A stretch of 35,454 bases of DNA from Treponema sp. (lineage in GTDB: Bacteria; Spirochaetota; Spirochaetia; Treponematales; Breznakiellaceae). The stretch is from contig JAITBL010000130.1 in the NCBI GenBank assembly GCA_031283575.1, forward strand, positions 1-35,454, given 5' to 3'. The translations under genes were made by a program, and so were the position numbers. The notes beneath the pieces were generated by a model. That model saw only the letters and a list, made by a program, of their open reading frames with translations, ran no database searches and was not told the DNA's origin. Below are positions 19,962-27,181 of this stretch, one piece after another. Position 1 is the first letter of the stretch. The number at the start of each line of letters is the position of its first letter.

Positions 19962-20895
19962 AACCCGTTCGTCCGCTGATTTTTTTTGTTTGCAGGGATT
20001 TAAACCCATAGAAAGCGGTGATTTCAATTTATTCAGGGAATATGAAGGCCCCGCAAGGTTGATTGAACTTACCGCCACCCTCAGCGTTAATTGGGCTTTT
20101 GCCTCTTCCGGTTGTTATAAAATCGTTATGGATTATCTTTGCAGCGTATGGTTCTTTGAAAACGGGACCTGTTTTTGTATCCAGAATAAACGAGGAAAAT
20201 ATCATTCGCTAAAAGAGCTTGTTGATTTTTTGTATGATTTGTCTGTCAGGGCCGGATTGACCGGTTTAAAAATAAATTTTTTGGATGAAGTTTTGCTGCC
20301 CGATTTTACCTCGGTGGAGGGGTACGATATACATGCCGCTTATGATGAAAATTTAAGCGAATATGTATATAGGCCCGCGAATCTGCTTGATCTGGAAGGA
20401 AAAAATAACCAGAACAAAAGAACCTGTATCAATAAATTCAGCAAGATTGACAATTTATCCTTTGCGGAGCTTACCCCGGAAAATTTTAAATATTGTTTTG
20501 CTGTTGAAGAACGCTGGTGCGAAACCCAGGATTGCCCGGCCTGCGAGGCATCCTGTGGATGCGCCAAAAAGTCGCTTGAAACAATGGAAGTCATTTTTAA
20601 CCCGATTATACATCATGGGATGCTCGCTTTTATGGATAACCTCCCTGTAGCTTATGGTATTTGGGAAAAAAAAGAAAACGGCATAGTCTTTCTCTATTTT
20701 GCAAAATCAATCCTTGACAATTTTGCCATTTACTTTTATTATATACTGGTTAAGAAGTACCTGCGGGACGCTGAGTATATCAATGTTGGCGCTGATATGG
20801 GTATCGCGGGGCTGAGGCATTTTAAAGGCCATTTGAGCGAACATGAAGTTTGGAAGAATTATTTTTGTACTTATCAAAGGAACGGGAAGTTATGA
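19948..20895 (+). CDS. DUF2156-like protein, paralog 3
   Basis: SEYVYRPANLLDLEGKNNQNKRTCINKFS; WCETQDCPACEASCGC; NVGADMGIAGLRHFKGHLSEHEVWKNYFCTY. Confidence 0.82.
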   Translation: MSNVKTRSSADFFCLQGFKPIESGDFNLFREYEGPARLIELTATLSVNWAFASSGCYKIVMDYLCSVWFFENGTCFCIQNKRGKYHSLKELVDFLYDLSVRAGLTGLKINFLDEVLLPDFTSVEGYDIHAAYDENLSEYVYRPANLLDLEGKNNQNKRTCINKFSKIDNLSFAELTPENFKYCFAVEERWCETQDCPACEASCGCAKKSLETMEVIFNPIIHHGMLAFMDNLPVAYGIWEKKENGIVFLYFAKSILDNFAIYFYYILVKKYLRDAEYINVGADMGIAGLRHFKGHLSEHEVWKNYFCTYQRNGKL

Positions 20896-23888
20896 ATACG
20901 CCAGTAATTAAAAGGATCGCCATAGTGTGCTTCCTCATTGCCGCTGTTTTATCGCTTATTCTGGCGCTAAACAGAAAAAAAATAAATTTAAACCCATGGC
21001 AAACAAAGGGCATGCTGGAATGGTGCCTTTACGCAAGCGGAAACGGTGAAAGGCTTGCCATGAGCGGAAACGGCAAAGAGTCCGTAGTTGTAGTCGATAA
21101 TAATGACAGGCTTATTTACCGCCTGGACGCAAATACCGGCAATAAAGAGTCCTTTAAAAATACTGTGTTCATCACCCTGGATAATGAAAATAATCTCTAT
21201 GTGCTTGACTGGAATTTTGGGGGCGTTTTTACCGATAATGTCGAACGTATTATCAAATATGATGAAAACGGCAGGTTTGTTCAGGAATTATATGCTTACC
21301 GCTATTTAAATGAAGACAATATATTCAGTATAGGTAAAATCAAGGGGATAGCTTGTTCTAATAACAGCATTTATTTTGCGCGATTGGAACGCGACGGATT
21401 TTATCTGGAAGAAATATCAACCGATGGATTGTTCGATGTTAGAACAGTTGCAAAATATTTATATCCCAATGCAATGAGCGATATTTCTTATCTGCATATT
21501 AATCCAAATATAAAGCGCCTTGCAGGTGTAACAAAAAGCGGTACGATCAAACAGTTTGATTTTTCCGGCAACGAGCTTGGTGAATGGCCTGCCCCGCCAG
21601 GCACATTACCCTTTATGGCGGTTTCTGATGCCCACGGCAATATTATTTATTCCGACATACTCACCTACGAGCTTAACCGTATTGATACCGCAACGGGTGA
21701 ACATTCCGTAGTGGTCCCCGCGGAAGAAGGCATTCGGTACGATGAAATAAATTATGAAGGGGACACGCTGTATGCGGCGCCCAATACCGAGTATATTCTC
21801 ATGCTCAACGACAGCGGTTCAAAAGAAGCTTTATATTCATACACACTTCCGGACACAACAGTAATTGTAGGCCGGCTTATGTTTATTGCCTTGATACTGG
21901 ACGCGCTTGTCTGGGCGGGGTGTATTATTGGCGTTGTTTTACTTTTTAGGCGCATTAGCCTTAGCGATAAATTTAAACAAATAATTTTGGCGACCATTTG
22001 TATCGCATTGGGCGCGAGTGTATCGGCCATACTCATTGTCCGTGACATGGGCAACCGGATTACCGAAAACACTTTTTCGAGTCTTGAAAATATTTCCCGC
22101 ATGATGTCCGCCTCGATAGATACCGATGTCCTTACGGCGATAGACAGTCCCTCGGATTGGGATACCGAAGAGTATCAGAAACTCAGAGCGGACATTATGG
22201 ATTTATTTACCAGTCTGGACTTTACCGGACAAACGGTGTATCAGGAAATTTGGATGGAACGGAACGGAACGGTTTATTCCATGTATGATACCGAAAGTAC
22301 GCTTGGCACCTATTTCCCTTATGATGTTTATGAGGATACCTATTTTAAAGAGGTTTATGAAACCGGTAAATACATACACGAAGCGCTGCCCAGCGCTTCC
22401 GGTTCCTGGATTTATGTATGCGGTCCCATATTTGACAAAAACGGAAAGGTTGTGGCGCTTATCGAAACAGGGCACAGTCTCAATATGATTCTGGAACAAA
22501 ACAGAAAAATGATGATTCAAACGATGCTTATCGTTGTATCCACAGCCATTGTGTTCCTTTTGTTCATGATAGAAATGATAGTAATCGCCAATGGAAGAAA
22601 AAACCTTATAGCCGCCTGGAAACAGAGCGGCGGCAGGGACGAGACCTTTTTCCCTGAACTGCTCAGGGCCATTGTCTTCTTCCAGTTTTTCGCAAATAAT
22701 CTGGCAACCGCCCTGGTGCCAATGTATGCGGCAAATCTGTACATACCTTTATTCAATCTTCCCCGTGAATTTATTGTTACCCTGCCGTTTACCGCAAGTG
22801 TGGCGATGGCAATAACGGCATTATTTGTTGTTCCGGCGGTTTTAAACCGTGTGGGCATTAAACCCCTTGCTCTTTTTGCCGGAATATTTTTTACCGCCGG
22901 CAATATACTTTGCTGGACCGCGACCAATGTTGCGTTTTTGGCATTGGGCTATGCCCTTACCGGTTTTTGCAGCGGCACCCTGGTTCTTGTTGTGAACACC
23001 ATCATTGGAAGGCAAAAAGATGAGGCTTCGGTAACCAGCGGTTTTGCTCATTTTAACGCCTCGTATTTGGCGGGATTGAACGCCGGTATTGTAGTGGGCG
23101 CCATATTTGCCCAGTTCTTTTCATACCGGACGGTATTCCTTTTTGCGGCAATGTTTTCGTTTGTGCTGTTTACAATTATTTTGTATGCGGCCAATTCAAA
23201 ATACATGCAGAATTTCTTTATTCTTTCACACAAAGAAACCGCGGAAGAATCCGTGGAAGAATCCTCAAGGGCAAAAGGCCTGTCCATTGTCAGATTTGTT
23301 TTTAATCCCCTCGCGTTATGCATACTGTTTCTGGTTCTCCTTCCGTTTATGGCAAGCGCCAGTTTTATTGATTATTTTGTGCCCATATTCGGGAGCGAGC
23401 ATGGTTTGACAGAATCGAATATTGGTCAGCTTATCCTGTTAAGCGGCTTGCTTGCCATACTTTTTGGGACAAGCTTTTGTGAGTATGCGGCCAAAAAATT
23501 ACGCTACAAGATGATAATCATCGGCGCGCTGATTCTTAACATTGCCGGCTTGTACCTGTTTTCGGTAAGTCAAACCGTTCCCATGTTGATTGTAACCGTT
23601 ATTATTATGGCGGTAGCGAATATCTTCGCATCAACCAATATACAATCATATTATGCTTCGCTGTACCAGTATTACAGGGTTCAGCCCGCCCAGGCGTTAA
23701 GCGTTTTTTCCGCTGTGGAAAATCTTGCCATAGGCGTGGGGCCGGTAATGTTCAGTTATATATTGGCAAATAATATTGGCGGCGGCATTAGAATATTTGC
23801 GCTTGCCTCTTTGGGCTGTCTCATTGTCTTTAATATTGTGGCTGTCATTTTCTGGCATAATAAAAGGAGCGAAGCGCAGGCCCGCTGA
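20892..23888 (+). CDS. Beta-propeller/NHL-like and Cache-like sensor domains fused to a C-terminal MFS transporter
   Basis: N-terminal TM, IIKYDENGRFVQELYAY propeller repeat, TM, sensor region (TDVLTAIDSPSDWDTEEYQKLRADIMDLF…YVCGPIFDKNGKVVALIETG), then about 12 hydrophobic helices with MFS-like pattern. ATG at 20892 overlaps previous TGA. Confidence 0.85.
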   Translation: MNTPVIKRIAIVCFLIAAVLSLILALNRKKINLNPWQTKGMLEWCLYASGNGERLAMSGNGKESVVVVDNNDRLIYRLDANTGNKESFKNTVFITLDNENNLYVLDWNFGGVFTDNVERIIKYDENGRFVQELYAYRYLNEDNIFSIGKIKGIACSNNSIYFARLERDGFYLEEISTDGLFDVRTVAKYLYPNAMSDISYLHINPNIKRLAGVTKSGTIKQFDFSGNELGEWPAPPGTLPFMAVSDAHGNIIYSDILTYELNRIDTATGEHSVVVPAEEGIRYDEINYEGDTLYAAPNTEYILMLNDSGSKEALYSYTLPDTTVIVGRLMFIALILDALVWAGCIIGVVLLFRRISLSDKFKQIILATICIALGASVSAILIVRDMGNRITENTFSSLENISRMMSASIDTDVLTAIDSPSDWDTEEYQKLRADIMDLFTSLDFTGQTVYQEIWMERNGTVYSMYDTESTLGTYFPYDVYEDTYFKEVYETGKYIHEALPSASGSWIYVCGPIFDKNGKVVALIETGHSLNMILEQNRKMMIQTMLIVVSTAIVFLLFMIEMIVIANGRKNLIAAWKQSGGRDETFFPELLRAIVFFQFFANNLATALVPMYAANLYIPLFNLPREFIVTLPFTASVAMAITALFVVPAVLNRVGIKPLALFAGIFFTAGNILCWTATNVAFLALGYALTGFCSGTLVLVVNTIIGRQKDEASVTSGFAHFNASYLAGLNAGIVVGAIFAQFFSYRTVFLFAAMFSFVLFTIILYAANSKYMQNFFILSHKETAEESVEESSRAKGLSIVRFVFNPLALCILFLVLLPFMASASFIDYFVPIFGSEHGLTESNIGQLILLSGLLAILFGTSFCEYAAKKLRYKMIIIGALILNIAGLYLFSVSQTVPMLIVTVIIMAVANIFASTNIQSYYASLYQYYRVQPAQALSVFSAVENLAIGVGPVMFSYILANNIGGGIRIFALASLGCLIVFNIVAVIFWHNKRSEAQAR

Positions 23889-23919
23889 AAAGGGCCCTTT
23901 CGGAGGGCCCTTTTCAGCG
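23883..23919 (+). terminator. Perfect 15-bp hairpin overlapping the MFS-fusion stop codon
   Basis: cgctgaaaagggccc (23883-23897) / gggcccttttcagcg (23905-23919), loop tttcgga; includes TGA at 23886-23888. Confidence 0.75.
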
Positions 23920-23953
23920 CTTGACCGCAAAGGAGCCGGCTTTTAAATCGCCG

Positions 23954-24304
23954 TTAAATCTGCGGATTGTCAACCGCAATTTTATCGGTTTCCCGAAAGG
24001 GCGCCAGCGTGGATACCATGCGAACCACCGAAGAGGATTTGTTAACCACATAATGAACCTCGCGGGGTTCAATATGGATAAACTGCCCCTCCGTCAGGGT
24101 GTGGGCTGTCCCATCCACCACGATGATGACGGTTCCTTCTAAAATATAGAAGTTTTCTTCCATAACTTCATGATAATGGGCGCCGAAATCCTGGCCGGGC
24201 ATAAATTGCACCAGGGCAAAATTCATCCGGGGCCCCCTCATAAGGTATTTTGGCCCGTTATCACCGAACCGGTATTCTTCATCTTTTTCATCGACAATAT
24301 ACAT
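23954..24304 (-). CDS. Small cupin-domain protein
   Basis: MPGQDFGAHYHEVMEENFYILEGTVIIVVDGTAHTLTEGQFIHIEPREVHYVVN; AGAAGGAG SD before ATG at 24304; 38 bp downstream of lsrK. Confidence 0.88.
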   Translation of the reverse strand: MYIVDEKDEEYRFGDNGPKYLMRGPRMNFALVQFMPGQDFGAHYHEVMEENFYILEGTVIIVVDGTAHTLTEGQFIHIEPREVHYVVNKSSSVVRMVSTLAPFRETDKIAVDNPQI

Positions 24305-24342
24305 ATACACTCCTTCTGGATAAATGAATTGAATATCGGGCC

Positions 24343-25908
24343 TTACAGGCCCGGCGCGGACCACATATACCGTGTGATTTTTTCATCGCTTAAACGCAGC
24401 AGCGGCGCGTAGACGGCCCGCCAGGTTTCAGAGGCTTTCCGGTAGACTTCCCTGCTGGACGCGTCGGGGGTAAAACGTTTTTCTATTTTTACCAGTGTCC
24501 GGGCCGCCTCCTTGATGTCCGGATATAATCCTATTCCTTTGCCGGCCAGAAGGGCGGCGCCCAGGGCGGTGGCTTCCTTAACCACAGGCACCTCCACGGG
24601 AATTTCCAGGACATCGGAAACTATCTGGGACCACAGGGCGCTTTTGGAAGCCCCGCCGGCGAATACGATTTTTTCCGGGCGGTTTCCGGTGGCCTGTTCC
24701 ACCAGCCGCAGGTGCCCCAGGGTTACGAGGGCGGTATTTTCCATGATGGCCCGGTAAAAGGTGTATTTGTTGAATTTGTCCGGATCCAGATCGAAATTCA
24801 TAAAGGCCGGCGCCGCGTGCCGCCAGGAAATAAAATTCATCACGTCTGAAAAGGCGCAGATCATTCCGTACGAACCGGGGGGAATGAGCCGGGCTTTTTC
24901 ATCCATCAGGGCGTAGGGATCGGTGTTCTTTTGAGCCGCGAGGTTTTTTTCTTCCCCGCAGAAGGCGTCACGGTACCAGCGCATTACCAGGCCGGGGTTG
25001 AAGGCCAGAGCTTCGTATTGCCAGACCCTGTCTATGGCGTGGCAGTTTACCCTGACATCGCAGCGGGGAGAAGTCCGGCCCGTACCGGTGTTGTATTCGT
25101 ACTGCCAGAAACTGCCGCCGAACACCGCCGCCTCGTTTACGTCGATAACCCCCACGCCGATGGAACCAAGCTGGCAGTCGCCGCCGCCTATGACCAGCGG
25201 GGTTCCCTCGGCAATGCCCGATTCTTCCGCGCCGGCCCGGGAAACCCTGGCCGCCACGCTTCCACACTCCCTGACCTCGGGGAAGATGTCATCCCGCAGA
25301 CCGCAGCGCCGGGCTATGCCGGTATCCCAGGTTCTGGTTTGCAGGTCAAAAAGCCCGGTGGTGGAACCGTTGCTGGGCTCCACCACAAGGGTTCCCGAAA
25401 GGCGGTAAATGATCCAATCGTTAAACATGCCGATCCGGGCCGTTTTCCGGTACACTTCGGGGAGTTTGTTTTTTACCCACAAAAGCCGGGGCAGGGCCCC
25501 CAGGGCAAAGGTCTGTCCCGATTCACGGTAAATTTCCGTTTCCAGTTCCGGCGCTATCCGCTTTAACTGGGCCACCTCATCCCCGCTGCGGGCGTCAACA
25601 TTGGCGCAGGCCCAGATTTCCGTTCCCGCCGCGTCGTAGAGGACTATTCCTTCCCGCATACAGGTGGTGGACACGGCGGCGATTTGGGACGCCCTGACGC
25701 CCGTTTCGCTCAGCACATTCCGGGTACAGAAGCAGGCAAGGCCCCAGTTGGTTTTCCAGTCAAAGTCCATGCTGCCGGGATACCGGGGATCCTCACGGTG
25801 ATTCCATTCCCGCTGGCAGCAGCCGATTTGGTTTCCCCGCGTATCGAAAATAACGGCCCGCACACTGCCGGTTCCCGCGTCAATTGCCATAATATACTCG
25901 CCGGACAT
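24343..25908 (-). CDS. lsrK: FGGY-family autoinducer-2 kinase
   Basis: Closely follows remembered E. coli LsrK motifs: YIMAIDAGTGSVRAVIFDTRGNQIGCCQREWNH…PGSMDFD; TTCMREGIVLYDAAGTEIWACANVDAR; RDAFCGEEK; VVKEATALGAAL; terminal W-APGL. Confidence 0.92.
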   Translation of the reverse strand: MSGEYIMAIDAGTGSVRAVIFDTRGNQIGCCQREWNHREDPRYPGSMDFDWKTNWGLACFCTRNVLSETGVRASQIAAVSTTCMREGIVLYDAAGTEIWACANVDARSGDEVAQLKRIAPELETEIYRESGQTFALGALPRLLWVKNKLPEVYRKTARIGMFNDWIIYRLSGTLVVEPSNGSTTGLFDLQTRTWDTGIARRCGLRDDIFPEVRECGSVAARVSRAGAEESGIAEGTPLVIGGGDCQLGSIGVGVIDVNEAAVFGGSFWQYEYNTGTGRTSPRCDVRVNCHAIDRVWQYEALAFNPGLVMRWYRDAFCGEEKNLAAQKNTDPYALMDEKARLIPPGSYGMICAFSDVMNFISWRHAAPAFMNFDLDPDKFNKYTFYRAIMENTALVTLGHLRLVEQATGNRPEKIVFAGGASKSALWSQIVSDVLEIPVEVPVVKEATALGAALLAGKGIGLYPDIKEAARTLVKIEKRFTPDASSREVYRKASETWRAVYAPLLRLSDEKITRYMWSAPGL

Positions 25909-25960
25909 ACCGCCTCCCTGGGAGTGTATCACTCATCCTGCAAAGCTTGCATGATAAACA

Positions 25961-25989
25961 AGTATATTGTATGTAAACGAATATACCAA
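25961..25989 (-). promoter_or_regulatory. lsrK promoter (TTGGTA-N17-TATACT on minus strand) with embedded inverted repeat
   Basis: Plus strand agtata (25961-25966) … taccaa (25984-25989), 17-nt spacer; gtatatt (25962-25968)/aatatac (25980-25986) inverted repeat. Confidence 0.55.
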
Positions 25990-25996
25990 GTATTTT

Positions 25997-26146
25997 GAGC
26001 CTGTTCCAAAACTAATTGACTGTGCGCTAACGCGCACGGTTTTGAAACAGGCTCTTGCAGTTTCTCAGGCTTTCAGCCTTGCAAAACTGCTAATTTCAAG
26101 GTTGCTGTCCCAAAACTGAAGTTTTGGAACAGCCTCTTTTGAAATT
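25997..26146. repeat. Cluster of three imperfect inverted repeats (REP/MITE-like) in the lsrK-lsrF intergenic region
   Basis: gagcctgttccaaaac (25997-26012)/gttttgaaacaggctc (26039-26054) with inner gtgcgc/gcgcac; gcagttt (26057-26063)/aaactgc (26084-26090); aatttcaa (26092-26099)…gctgtcccaaaact (26104-26117)/agttttggaacagc (26120-26133)…ttgaaatt (26139-26146). Confidence 0.75.
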
Positions 26147-26213
26147 ACCGGGAATTAAAAAATTCGTTTGACAAATCATGGTTTATGCCCCAATATACTT
26201 AGGGGGAATAACA

Positions 26214-27092
26214 ATGGCTGATTTGGACGGGATTAAAATCGAAAAAAATTACTACACGGATACGGCGTTTGCCACCGGAGGGGATTTCCACGTTAAAGGG
26301 GCGGCAAATCTTGATTGGGGCATGAAAAAACATCTGACCAATATTTTTAGCCCCAAAAGCGGAAATACCGTTATGTTCGCCTTTGATCACGGCTATTTTA
26401 TGGGGTCCGTATCCGGTCTGGAACGGCTGGACATCCTGATTCCCCGGCTCATTGATCATGTTGATGTGCTGATGGCGACCCGTGGCGCGTTCCGGACCTG
26501 TGTAAAGCCCGATTTCAGAAAGGGCATAGCCCTTCGGGTTTCCGCCGGTTCATCAATGATCAATGATGACTTGAGCCATGAAATAGTCTCCGTAGATATT
26601 GAGGACGCCATCCGCATGAACGCCGATTGTCTGGCGGTCCAGACCTTTATCGGCGCAGACGGCCAATTGGAAAGCATTGATAATCTTTCGAAGGTGATCA
26701 ACGCCGCCGCCAGGTACAGTATTCCCACTTTGGGGGTCATCGCCGTGGGTAAAAATATGGAGCGGACGGATCAGTATTTTAAGCTGGCCACCCGTATTGT
26801 GGCTGAACTCGGCGCCCATATCGTCAAGACCTACTACTGCGATAAATTTGAGGAAGTAGCGGCCGCCTGCCCTGTTCCCATTGTGGTGGCGGGGGGTAAA
26901 AAACTGCCGGAAAAAGAAGCCCTGGAAATGGCCTACCGTTCCATACAGGGCGGCGCACGGGGCCTGGACATGGGACGAAACATTTTTCAAAGTTACCATC
27001 CGGCGGAAATGGCCGATGCCATCGGCAAGATCGTGCACGAAAAATTTACCGATAAAGAAGCCTGGGAATATTATTCCGGCAGAACCCGCTGA
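26214..27092 (+). CDS. lsrF: 3-hydroxy-5-phosphonooxypentane-2,4-dione thiolase (AI-2 catabolism)
   Basis: MADLDGIKIEKNY; LDWGMKKHLTNIFSPKSGNTVMFAFDHGYFMGSVSGLERLD; CPVPIVVAGGKKLPEKEALEMAYRSIQGGARGLDMGRNIFQS; matches remembered E. coli LsrF throughout. SD AGGGGGA. Confidence 0.93.
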   Translation: MADLDGIKIEKNYYTDTAFATGGDFHVKGAANLDWGMKKHLTNIFSPKSGNTVMFAFDHGYFMGSVSGLERLDILIPRLIDHVDVLMATRGAFRTCVKPDFRKGIALRVSAGSSMINDDLSHEIVSVDIEDAIRMNADCLAVQTFIGADGQLESIDNLSKVINAAARYSIPTLGVIAVGKNMERTDQYFKLATRIVAELGAHIVKTYYCDKFEEVAAACPVPIVVAGGKKLPEKEALEMAYRSIQGGARGLDMGRNIFQSYHPAEMADAIGKIVHEKFTDKEAWEYYSGRTR

Positions 27093-27181
27093 ATTGGAAG
27101 GCCGGATTCATAGCCCGGAGCTTGCGCCGGAAAATTTACCACCACTGAAAATGTTGTACATCGATTTTCAGATCGGGGTTG

